DNA from: Cytobacillus oceanisediminis
GTDB lineage: Bacteria; Bacillota; Bacilli; Bacillales; Cytobacillaceae
Length of the DNA stretch: 64,000 nucleotides
Assembly: GCF_004366035.1 (NCBI RefSeq)
Contig: NZ_SOEE01000005.1
Coordinates: 186,001 to 250,000 of the forward strand
Direction: 5' to 3'
The number at the start of each line of letters is the position of its first letter. The stretch's first letter is position 1. Below, piece after piece: positions 7,941 to 15,139 of the stretch. The position numbers and the translations under genes were made by a program. Under the pieces are notes generated by a model that ran no database searches, was not told the DNA's origin, and was given only the letters and a program-made list of their open reading frames with translations.

Positions 7941-9588
7941 CGTTCATCCATACTTCACCATCTTTATAGACCATTTGCTCCGGATAGCGAAGATCCATAA
8001 CCTCCTCCTGAATTTTTTGCGAAGGGGCAGCTGTCATAAGAGAAACAATGATATTAGCTGCAAATGCAGCAGCGGCACCAAACACACCAGCACCTGTATC
8101 AATGATACCCAGGATGGTAAAGCCCCCATATTTGGCTGTAAAGATATAAGCCAAAGTTACACCTAATCCGACCAGCAAGCCGGCAATAACCCCCTGCGAG
8201 TTTGAACGCTTCCACCAGACACCCAGAACAAGCGCAGGGAAGAATGTTCCTGTCGCGAGTGCGAATGCCCAGGCAACAATTTGTGTAATCGCTCCTGGAG
8301 GGTTAAGTGCGATAAGGCCTGCCAAAAGAGTGGCGATTACAATGGACCAGCGGGCAACAGAAAGACGTGTCTTTTCAGTTGAGTTGGGTTTTAGCACCCG
8401 GTAAAAAATATCGTGGGCAAAAGCGGAAGATATCGCAATCATCAAACCGCCGGCTGTTGATAATGCAGCAGCCATTGCCCCAGCCGCCACAAGACCGATG
8501 ACAAACAGGCCAAGATTGGCAATTTCAGGTGTCGCCATAACGACAATATCGTTCGAGATAATGAGTTCATTCCACTGCAGTACGCCATCACCATTGCCAT
8601 CAGCTACTTGCAGCTTGCCTGTATCAACCCATGTCTTCGTCCAGGCAGGCAGTTCCGTAATTTTGCTGCCGGCAACCTGTGTCATTAAAATGAAACGGGA
8701 GAATGCGGCGTATGCAGGTGCAGACAGATAAAGCAAGCCGATGAACAGCAAAGCCCATGCTCCAGACCAGCGGGCGGCCTTCATCGTTGATACCGTATAG
8801 AAACGGACAATTACATGCGGAAGACCGGCTGTACCAGCCATCAGTGTAAACATAAGGGCCAGGAACTGCCACTTTGTTCCGTTTGTAAATGGTGCAAAAT
8901 ATTCAGAGATTCCAAGCTCCCGGTCGAGTTCACCCATTTTACCGACAAGCTCTCCATAAGAAAGCCATGGAGCCGGGTTTCCTGTAATTTGAAGGGACAT
9001 GAAAACGACTGGAATGATATATGCGATAATCAAAATGACATACTGAGCAACCTGGGTCCAAGTAATCCCCTTCATGCCCCCAAATGCAGCATAAAAGGCA
9101 ATAAGAACGACACCGATCATGGTTCCAAGCTTCGCATCAATTTCAAACAGGCGGCCAATAACCACTCCTGAACCGGAAAGCTGGCCAATCGAATAGGTAA
9201 AGCTGATGATAATTGTACAAAGAGCTGCAATCACACGGGCTGTGTGGCTGTCAAACCGGTCACCGATGAATTCAGGAACCGTGTAGCGGCCGTATTTCCG
9301 CAGCTGTGGTGCCAACAGGAAGGTTAAGAGCAGATATCCGCCCGTCCAGCCCATAATATAGGCAAGACCGTCATAGCCCAGGAGCATGATCGTTCCCGCC
9401 ATCCCGATAAAGGAAGCGGCACTCATCCAGTCGGCGCCTATCGCCATTCCATTAAAGACTGGCGGCACCCCGCGTCCGGCAACATAGAACTCCGACGTTT
9501 CCTTTGCCTTATTATAAATGGCTATTCCAATATACAAAGCAAATGTAGCTAAAATAATGGATAATGAGACCAAAAATTGTGTATCCAA
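7918..9588 (-). CDS. Sodium:solute symporter, large subunit (VC_2705 type)
   Basis: A 556-residue integral membrane protein of the solute:sodium symporter family with about 13 hydrophobic segments. Family signatures include FYVAGRGVPPVFNGMAIGAD near the N-terminus and RKYGRYTVPEFIGDRFDS. It most resembles the acetate permease-like VC_2705 subfamily, which works with a DUF4212 small subunit; that gene lies just upstream. An extra loop at ~330-341 (DGNGDGVLQWNE) matches the EF-hand calcium loop. The TTG at 9588 is preferred because AAAGGGGG abuts the ATG at 9594 with no spacing. The substrate is probably a short-chain carboxylate, by family only. Confidence 0.85.
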   Translation of the reverse strand: MDTQFLVSLSIILATFALYIGIAIYNKAKETSEFYVAGRGVPPVFNGMAIGADWMSAASFIGMAGTIMLLGYDGLAYIMGWTGGYLLLTFLLAPQLRKYGRYTVPEFIGDRFDSHTARVIAALCTIIISFTYSIGQLSGSGVVIGRLFEIDAKLGTMIGVVLIAFYAAFGGMKGITWTQVAQYVILIIAYIIPVVFMSLQITGNPAPWLSYGELVGKMGELDRELGISEYFAPFTNGTKWQFLALMFTLMAGTAGLPHVIVRFYTVSTMKAARWSGAWALLFIGLLYLSAPAYAAFSRFILMTQVAGSKITELPAWTKTWVDTGKLQVADGNGDGVLQWNELIISNDIVVMATPEIANLGLFVIGLVAAGAMAAALSTAGGLMIAISSAFAHDIFYRVLKPNSTEKTRLSVARWSIVIATLLAGLIALNPPGAITQIVAWAFALATGTFFPALVLGVWWKRSNSQGVIAGLLVGLGVTLAYIFTAKYGGFTILGIIDTGAGVFGAAAAFAANIIVSLMTAAPSQKIQEEVMDLRYPEQMVYKDGEVWMNDDGSKSV

Positions 9589-9681
9589 AGACATCCCCCT
9601 TTATTACGTACAGATTTATATGACACCCCTTTTATCTCTATCTATTGCGGCAGCTTAAACATCTGCTCATTATTTCATTAA

Positions 9682-9984
9682 TTAATGATCAAGAACTTTC
9701 CCTGAGCTGATCTGTTCATTTTTGTTTTCATCAATTCCATATTTCCTGTCAATGGCATCCCCCATTTTGGCATTAACGAACAGCAGAATGATAAAGGTCA
9801 GTACAGCTCCCTGTGCGCCCATAAAGTAATGGAATGGAAATCCGTTAATCGAAATATCGCTTAATGGTTCTGCAAAAAAGACCACGCCAAAAGAGGCAAG
9901 AAATCCAATAGCAAAATAAATGATCATATTCCGAGTCTTTTCACGGAAATAACTGTCTGCTACTTTTTTATCAATTTTTTTCAA
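9682..9984 (-). CDS. DUF4212 sodium symporter small subunit
   Basis: A 100-residue protein with two membrane helices (residues ~20-40 and ~52-72) separated by the motif NGFPFHYFMGAQGAV and followed by DRKYGID. This matches the DUF4212 small-subunit pattern (GFP...QG...DRKY) rather than DUF485 of classical ActP operons. The partner large subunit follows after 93 bp. The start codon is TTG, behind GGTGGAG. The subunit probably helps assembly or sodium coupling; its exact role is not established. Confidence 0.8.
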   Translation of the reverse strand: MKKIDKKVADSYFREKTRNMIIYFAIGFLASFGVVFFAEPLSDISINGFPFHYFMGAQGAVLTFIILLFVNAKMGDAIDRKYGIDENKNEQISSGKVLDH

Positions 9985-10130
9985 AACTCCACCCCCGGTA
10001 AAAATGATAAATGCATCACTCTTGATTCTGATTAACAGACTTTATTGTCAGGAATCACCCCTTTATTGGTTATCTGCAGCTGAACCGCTGCTATTTCACC
10101 GGATCCGTTATCCGGACCCGAACAAAACCA

Positions 10131-10313
10131 TTACCTTAAACTGAAAATAAATTTGACTGTATCCATGAAAGGTGCGGGAACAAGAATGATTTGAACGAGG
10201 AAATAAGCAAAGATTGAGAGAAATGGAACTGCAAGGAATATTGGCCTTTTCTTTCTTAAAGCTAGAAAAAGGCAGATTCCTGTAATGATCATCATAGACA
10301 CTAACGTAAGCAA
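10131..10313 (-). CDS. Small membrane protein upstream of the symporter pair
   Basis: A 60-residue product with two predicted membrane helices (VSMMIITGICLFLAL and FLAVPFLSIFAYFLVQIIL) joined by a basic RKKRP turn. The family is not recognised. A longer frame begins with an ATG at 10346, but a TTG at 10313 is preceded by AAAGGAGG at ideal spacing. A near-consensus cre site occupies 10332-10345, which would fall inside the coding region if the ATG were used. It lies 146 bp upstream of the DUF4212 gene and may be part of the same transcript. Confidence 0.65.
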   Translation of the reverse strand: MLTLVSMMIITGICLFLALRKKRPIFLAVPFLSIFAYFLVQIILVPAPFMDTVKFIFSLR

Positions 10314-10331
10314 TTTGGTTTCCTCCTTTTC

Positions 10332-10345
10332 AGAAAGCGCTATCA
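10332..10345. promoter_or_regulatory. Candidate CcpA (cre) site before the symporter module
   Basis: AGAAAGCGCTATCA matches the cre consensus TGWAANCGNTNWCA at 13 of 14 positions, failing only at the first base. Its position, 18 bp upstream of the TTG start, would block transcription of the operon when preferred sugars are present. The promoter itself could not be placed with confidence. Confidence 0.55.
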
Positions 10346-10601
10346 TTTTTTGCCGCTTTCCGCTTTAAGTTTCAAAATAGGCATCCGAGTTTATTTTCTG
10401 ACTTCATTTAATTTTAAGAAAATTCATACTTCATTATGTACAAAAATCATTTCCAGGTCAAGTACATGCTGGAAATATATTAAATTTTTTTAAAGGAACC
10501 AGCTGCTCCCCTTGATACTTAAAGGTTTTTGTCCGAAAGCATGGATGACGGAGGCTTTAGGACATTAGAGGAAAACACTATAGTGATAATAAAAACTTCA
10601 C
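10346..10601. other. Intergenic region between pcp and the symporter module
   Basis: No gene is supported here. An inverted repeat ATTTCCAG/CTGGAAAT with a 12-nt spacer lies at 10449-10476, upstream of the minus-strand operon, and could be an operator. Confidence 0.4.
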
Positions 10602-10624
10602 AAAAAAAAGAGCCTGTCCGGCTC
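10602..10624 (-). terminator. Terminator of pcp
   Basis: Minus strand GAGCC-GGACA-GGCTC followed by eight T residues, directly after the pcp stop codon. Confidence 0.9.
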
Positions 10625-10625
10625 C

Positions 10626-11231
10626 TTAATCCAATTCTTTGATGATAAGAGTAATTGCCTCCAGCAAATCTGGATCAGACCAGCTTGCCATGCTTTTTTT
10701 GCTGGCAGCTGCCAGCTCATGGGAAGCAGGAATATGCACAAAACCCGCTGGTACTTCAATGTTTGAGGATCTTAGCAAATGAAGCACGGAATACATTACG
10801 TTATTGCATAGATAGGTCCCAGCTGAGTTCGAGATGGCAGAAGGATATCCCGCTTCTTTAAGCCTATTAACCATTCGGCGGATTGGAAGAGTTGAAAAAT
10901 AGCCATCGGGACCATTTTCCTCTATCAGTTTGTCTTCAGGGGCGACACCGCTATTATCCGGCTCCCCGTCCTGGCAATTGATTGCGATTCTTTCAGGTGT
11001 GATGGCTGCGCGGCCAGCAGCCAGCCCAAGAGAAATTACTGCATCCGGTTTTTTCTCCATTACTTCCTCTGCTATTTTCTTAGGTGCGAGATTAAAATCC
11101 ACCGGCAAAAGGTGCCCCATAATTTCATAGTTTCCAACAGCTTTGCCATCCAATGCATTCACAATCTTTTCTGTCGGATTGATTGGAAAATCAAGAAAAG
11201 GTTCAAATCCGGTTAATAGAAGCTTCTTCAT
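10626..11231 (-). CDS. pcp: Pyroglutamyl-peptidase I
   Basis: Pcp removes N-terminal pyroglutamate from peptides; it is a cytoplasmic cysteine peptidase of family C15. The 201-residue product begins MKKLLLTGFEPFLDFPINPT. The catalytic triad is visible as E80 in GRAAITPERIAIN, C142 in SNSAGTYLCNNVMY and H166 in GFVHIPASHE. Length and motifs fit the family throughout. It is a single-gene unit with its own promoter at 11270-11298 and terminator at 10602-10624. Confidence 0.95.
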   Translation of the reverse strand: MKKLLLTGFEPFLDFPINPTEKIVNALDGKAVGNYEIMGHLLPVDFNLAPKKIAEEVMEKKPDAVISLGLAAGRAAITPERIAINCQDGEPDNSGVAPEDKLIEENGPDGYFSTLPIRRMVNRLKEAGYPSAISNSAGTYLCNNVMYSVLHLLRSSNIEVPAGFVHIPASHELAAASKKSMASWSDPDLLEAITLIIKELD

Positions 11232-11269
11232 ATTTTCTCCCCCCTGTATAACTCTTCGCTTTCCGAAAT

Positions 11270-11298
11270 ATTATACAGGATAATGGCAGAATTGTCGA
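11270..11298 (-). promoter_or_regulatory. Sigma-A promoter of pcp
   Basis: Minus strand TCGACA - 17 bp - TATAAT, a perfect -10 with a five-of-six -35, about 40 bp upstream of the pcp start. Confidence 0.75.
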
Positions 11299-11339
11299 AA
11301 AAATGTTAAGTCGACAAAAATCGGGTGGTACCTGTCAAA

Positions 11340-11400
11340 AGAAAAGCGGAAGCGCCATTGCCCACCTTCGACACCTCGAGGGGTAGGCTGCTTGCGCTAA
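11340..11400 (+). repeat. Dispersed GCGGAAGCGCC repeat, short copy
   Basis: The copy begins AAAAGCGGAAGCGCC and includes TTGCCCACC and GACACCTCGAGGGG, matching the left half of the element at 33424-33545. It lacks the GGAGCTGGACAG end and looks truncated. Confidence 0.75.
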
Positions 11401-11423
11401 CTTCAGGATTCATACATTCTGTC

Positions 11424-11453
11424 AAAAAAAGAGCCCGCCATTTCGGCAGACTC
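11424..11453 (-). terminator. Terminator of spoIIQ
   Basis: Minus strand stem GAGTCTGCC / GGCGGGCTC (two G-T pairs) with loop GAAAT, followed by seven T residues. Confidence 0.85.
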
Positions 11454-11460
11454 CCTATCA

Positions 11461-12426
11461 TTATGCGTCAGTTGATTCAGTTGCAGTGTCTTCTTCAACT
11501 TGGTCGTCAGTTTGACCTTCGTCTTCAGAAGCTCCGGCTGGATCTTCTTCTGTATCAGCAGACTCGTCTTCTTCCGTATTTCCGGTATTTTCATCTGCAG
11601 ATTCTTCAGCAGAACCTTCGTCTTCTGATTTGCCAGACTCTTCAGCTGACTTGTCCTCAGAAGGAGCAGCTTCTTCGTTTCCTTCAGTTGCACCGCTGTT
11701 TTCTTCAGCATTAGCTTTGTCAGTTGTGTCTAACTCCTGTAAAGAGCTAAGCGGCTTATTGAAGTAATCAAGTGGATTGACCGGCATTCCGTCTTTACGG
11801 ATTTCAAAGTGTACGTGTACGCCTGCTTCTTCATTAAACAAGCTTTCTCCTGCCTTCGCAAGGGCGTCACCTTGTTCTACCTGGTCGCCAACCTTAACAT
11901 TCATCTCTGTAACAGATTGATATTGTGTTACAATTCCTTTGTCATGCTCCACTTCAATGACATTGCCCAACAGTGAATCTTCTTCTACCTTAGTTACTTT
12001 TCCGCTTAATGCAGCAAGGACATCAAAAGTTTCTCCATCCTTTACAGCAATATCAATACCTGTGTTCGGATGGTATGTGTTATTGTAAAATACTAGAGCA
12101 GCTTCCTGTTCTTCAGCCTTGCCGTCATAATCATAGAATTGTTTTTGAATGACAGCTGAGTCTGGATCTTTGACAGGCATTACGAAGTTTTCCATTGCGC
12201 GGTTAACTTCCAATGCTGGCTCGTCGTACTTTTTGCCGGTAATATCAGTGGCTTCGTAATCGTAGCTGTCAGTGTCTGTAGCGTTGTCGCTTGTTTGATA
12301 CCAAAGAACACCGGTTAGAATGATTGCTGCACTTGCAATGTAGATAGCTGGGAATGCCCACCGCTTCTTCATAAAGCGTTTAAAGCTGGAATCTTGAGAA
12401 GATCGTTTCTTTTCTTCCTCTCTCAT
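11461..12426 (-). CDS. spoIIQ: Stage II sporulation protein SpoIIQ (degenerate M23 domain)
   Basis: SpoIIQ is the forespore membrane protein that pairs with SpoIIIAH across the intermembrane space during engulfment. The 321-residue product has one membrane segment (~24-44) and an M23 LytM-like fold (~110-215). The HVHFEIR motif (H204, H206) and D125 are kept. In the first zinc motif the usual HxGxD reads NTGID, so the first ligand is Asn and the domain is probably not an active peptidase, as in B. subtilis. The last ~85 residues are very rich in Glu, Asp and Ser. The gene sits near spoIID as in B. subtilis. Confidence 0.9.
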   Translation of the reverse strand: MREEEKKRSSQDSSFKRFMKKRWAFPAIYIASAAIILTGVLWYQTSDNATDTDSYDYEATDITGKKYDEPALEVNRAMENFVMPVKDPDSAVIQKQFYDYDGKAEEQEAALVFYNNTYHPNTGIDIAVKDGETFDVLAALSGKVTKVEEDSLLGNVIEVEHDKGIVTQYQSVTEMNVKVGDQVEQGDALAKAGESLFNEEAGVHVHFEIRKDGMPVNPLDYFNKPLSSLQELDTTDKANAEENSGATEGNEEAAPSEDKSAEESGKSEDEGSAEESADENTGNTEEDESADTEEDPAGASEDEGQTDDQVEEDTATESTDA

Positions 12427-12569
12427 TTATCATCACCTCAGCAATCAGTCTGAACAGATTGAGAGGATTATATACATTTCTCAAAAAAAATTTTTTGTGC
12501 TTATTTTTCGACAAAAGTTTTCGGATTATGCATGTTTTGAGTAAAAATTTTAAAAGGAGTTACTGATAG

Positions 12570-12989
12570 ATGGTTAAATGGATAATACGGGTGCTGCCTT
12601 TCCTATATATGGCGCTTATTTGGGTCCTGTCCAGCATGCCGGCAGATGCAGTGGTGGAGCTGCCGGATCTGGCAGTGGACCGTTTTATAAAAGAATCTAT
12701 GCATCTGATTGAGTTTGGTATTTTGTATGTTCTTTTTGTTTTGGCTGCTTTAACAGTATTTAAGCTAACGCCGGGAGTAAATATCTTATTGGCCGTATTG
12801 GCTTGCTTTTACGGGATTCTCGATGAAATTCATCAATCGTTTATACCTTACCGGTCTGCTGCTTTGATTGACGCTGTCAAGGATATTACCGGTGTGCTGG
12901 TGTGCTGGTATTTGATCAGCCGGGCTCTTTTTTATGGGAAGTTTAAAAAGCTTGGTAAGTTTCTTGGTTTTTTTAATAAAGCAAATTGA
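12570..12989 (+). CDS. VanZ-family membrane protein (YwnJ-like)
   Basis: A 139-residue protein with four hydrophobic segments and the VanZ-family features: an N-terminal helix ending in WVLSSMPAD, HLIEFGILYVLF in helix two and DEIHQSFIPYRSA before the last helices. VanZ-like proteins are widespread in Firmicutes and their biochemical role is unclear; this need not concern glycopeptide resistance. A VanZ-like gene (ywnJ) lies near spoIIQ in B. subtilis, which fits the position. It is transcribed on the plus strand, divergent from spoIIQ, with an AAAGGAG site 10 nt from the ATG. Confidence 0.8.
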   Translation: MVKWIIRVLPFLYMALIWVLSSMPADAVVELPDLAVDRFIKESMHLIEFGILYVLFVLAALTVFKLTPGVNILLAVLACFYGILDEIHQSFIPYRSAALIDAVKDITGVLVCWYLISRALFYGKFKKLGKFLGFFNKAN

Positions 12990-13017
12990 AAGAGCTGATT
13001 CAATGAACCAGCTCTTT
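12989..13017. terminator. Bidirectional terminator between the VanZ-like gene and spoIID
   Basis: Perfect arms AAAGAGCTG/CAGCTCTTT with an 11-nt loop between two convergent genes. The T tracts are short on both strands. Confidence 0.7.
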
Positions 13018-13021
13018 TCGC

Positions 13022-14053
13022 TTATTTCTTAGCTGTGACCTTCGTCAGCAACTGATCGGAAGCGGCAATTTCTACGCCTTTATAATAATGGGCAACGATT
13101 TCTTTGTAGTTCTTTCCTTCGGCTGCCATGCCGTTTGCGCCGTATTGGCTCATGCCGACCCCATGGCCGTAGCCTTGGGTATTGATGATGATATTGTCTC
13201 CTTTGCGTTCCCAGGTAAAGTCTGTTGATTTTAGTCCCAGTTTCTCTCGAATGTCTTTACCGCTGACGACTTTTCCGTTAATATCCACTTTTGAGACCCG
13301 CTGGCCGGCCGTGCGCTCGGTCACGTTTCCGATCGTGCTATCATTAGGAAGCTTCACACCCAATTTCCTTTCAAAATCCTGAACGGTGAATACCTCTCTG
13401 CCGTTAAACTTGGGAGACTGGAGGTCCCATTTGCTTTCTACACTTTTTAAGTAGGGAACAGAATTTGGCCAGATGGCTTCGGAGTTTTCCGTAAAGCCAT
13501 TGCTTGTTGAAAAAAAGGAAGCTGTAATCGGTGAGCCGTCGAAAGTGAGAATCTGTCCTTGCGTTTCGGTAACGGCTTCTCTTACCTTTTCGATTTTCCA
13601 CTTATAATCTTGTTTCCATTGCTGCCTCAGTTCCTCATCATTTTTATATACCTGATGGGTTACTGTATCGTAAACCAATGCTCCCTCAGGAAGTTCTACG
13701 CTATCTCTATTCATTAACTGCTTTACAATGAATGTCCTTGCTGCCAATGCCTGAGCCTTCAATGCCTCTTCTTCAAACTCTGCAGGCATTTCCGATGCTA
13801 CTACTCCGACGATATACTCTTCAAGCGGAACCGTCTCCAGCTTTTTCTGTGCAAGGCGGTAGACCCCTACCTCTATGGCTGGCCCTTGGGGAATTTCTGC
13901 CGCCGTCTCTGTTTTCGTCTCAGTCTTAAGCTCCTCGCCAAGCTTCCCGCTGACTTTTCCTTCTGTAAAGGGAATCACAAGCAGGGCTGGAACGATAAGC
14001 GTGATGGCAAACAACAATGCGGCTAGTACGATGAAAGGTTTGAATTTTGTCAT
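13022..14053 (-). CDS. spoIID: Stage II sporulation protein SpoIID (lytic transglycosylase)
   Basis: SpoIID cleaves glycan strands and, with SpoIIM and SpoIIP, drives septal peptidoglycan removal and engulfment in the mother cell. The 343-residue product has an N-terminal membrane anchor (~8-27) and the SpoIID/LytB domain: VPLEEYIVGVVASEMPAEF with the catalytic-type Glu, LKAQALAARTF, TASFFSTSNGFTENSE and GYGHGVGMSQYGANGMA. All are well kept. In B. subtilis spoIID follows murAA directly; here a 9.5-kb carboxylate-utilisation block separates them. Confidence 0.95.
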   Translation of the reverse strand: MTKFKPFIVLAALLFAITLIVPALLVIPFTEGKVSGKLGEELKTETKTETAAEIPQGPAIEVGVYRLAQKKLETVPLEEYIVGVVASEMPAEFEEEALKAQALAARTFIVKQLMNRDSVELPEGALVYDTVTHQVYKNDEELRQQWKQDYKWKIEKVREAVTETQGQILTFDGSPITASFFSTSNGFTENSEAIWPNSVPYLKSVESKWDLQSPKFNGREVFTVQDFERKLGVKLPNDSTIGNVTERTAGQRVSKVDINGKVVSGKDIREKLGLKSTDFTWERKGDNIIINTQGYGHGVGMSQYGANGMAAEGKNYKEIVAHYYKGVEIAASDQLLTKVTAKK

Positions 14054-14158
14054 GTTTTAGGCCTCCATAGCAAATAAATAATTCGAACTCATTTCATGTT
14101 TATGGCCATGGACAAGCTATTATGACAACTTAATGAACCGGAATGCCATTTATCCAAT

Positions 14159-15016
14159 TTATGCTTTACTGCCGCGGATAAATTCGATAAAAGCTTTTGA
14201 GACGGAGAGATCCAGTGAACTTTCATTAAATACAAGCCATGTTTTGCGGTAAAGCTTTTCACCCTTGAAGCTCAATTCCCATGTGTTTAGATCCGTGCAG
14301 CCTTTAAGGCAAATCTCCGGCAGGATTCCATAACCCAGCCCATTCAGAACCATTTCACGGCATGTATCGATAATATCTACTTCCATTGTAATAGCAGGAG
14401 GGAGGTCGAAGTTTTCCTTCCACCAAAGATCGATAATACTTTTTAAGGATGGATCGGTGTTATAATCTATTCTCGGCAGATATGGAAGCTGTTCTAATTC
14501 GATTTTTTCGTTTGAAGCAAGGAAGATTCTCTCTTCATCTATTAAAATTTTTGGCCCCTTCCAATCGTAAGGGTCCCGGACGATGCCAATATTCGCTTCT
14601 TCTTTATGAACCATTTGGATTACCTCATAGCTGAAGCCGGTTTTTAACTTCAGGTCTACCTGTGGATATTGAATTAGAAATGCAGCCAGTATTTCAGGCA
14701 ATCTATATCTGGCATATGTTTGCGAGACTCCAAGCCTTAATGCTCCTCTTACCTCACCCTCCATGCTGCTGAGAAAATCCTTCGCTTCCCTTAGCTGATG
14801 AACCATCCTATTGGCATATTCCACTAAATATTCCCCTTCTGATGTAAAATCCACTCCTCTCTTTCTTCGTGATAGGATTTTTACAGCAAATTCTTTTTCC
14901 AGCTGTTGAATCCTGTACGTTAATGAAGGCTGCGAGATATATAACTTTTCTGCTGCTTTCGTAATATTCCGTTCTTTATGGATTGTCTGAAGTATGAGCC
15001 AATCTTTTTCGTCCAT
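14159..15016 (-). CDS. LysR-family transcriptional regulator
   Basis: A 285-residue regulator with the LysR winged helix-turn-helix at ~3-62 (ERNITKAAEKLYISQPSLTY) and a C-terminal ligand-binding domain of the periplasmic-binding-protein type. It is divergent from the TcuA-like flavoprotein gene, with only 123 bp between them, the classic arrangement for a LysR activator of its neighbour. A 22-bp palindrome in that gap is its probable site. The ATG at 15016 is chosen over an upstream GTG because GGAGG lies at good spacing before it. The effector is probably a di- or tricarboxylate, by context only. Confidence 0.85.
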   Translation of the reverse strand: MDEKDWLILQTIHKERNITKAAEKLYISQPSLTYRIQQLEKEFAVKILSRRKRGVDFTSEGEYLVEYANRMVHQLREAKDFLSSMEGEVRGALRLGVSQTYARYRLPEILAAFLIQYPQVDLKLKTGFSYEVIQMVHKEEANIGIVRDPYDWKGPKILIDEERIFLASNEKIELEQLPYLPRIDYNTDPSLKSIIDLWWKENFDLPPAITMEVDIIDTCREMVLNGLGYGILPEICLKGCTDLNTWELSFKGEKLYRKTWLVFNESSLDLSVSKAFIEFIRGSKA

Positions 15017-15054
15017 TTCTGCCTCCACTGAAATAGAATTTTTTTATCATTAAT

Positions 15055-15076
15055 AATAAAATATTGATATTTTATT
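15055..15076. promoter_or_regulatory. LysR operator candidate between the regulator and tcuA-like gene
   Basis: Perfect 10-bp arms AATAAAATAT/ATATTTTATT with a 2-bp centre. It contains T-N11-A spacings typical of LysR sites. A TACAAT -10 box for the plus-strand gene lies at 15094-15099 with no good -35 at 17 bp, as expected for an activator-dependent promoter. Confidence 0.6.
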
Positions 15077-15139
15077 TATTTTACCATTCCCCCTACAATA
15101 AAGTTATAAATAGTAAAAATTCGTCGGGGGGAACTTAAA

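Noticed and set aside
11403-11711. Minus-strand Lys/Leu-rich frame of 102 residues
   Set aside because: Shadow frame within the acidic tail codons and terminator of spoIIQ.
12570-12989. Glycopeptide resistance gene
   Set aside because: VanZ-like proteins are common in susceptible Firmicutes, and no vanHAX or vanRS genes are nearby.
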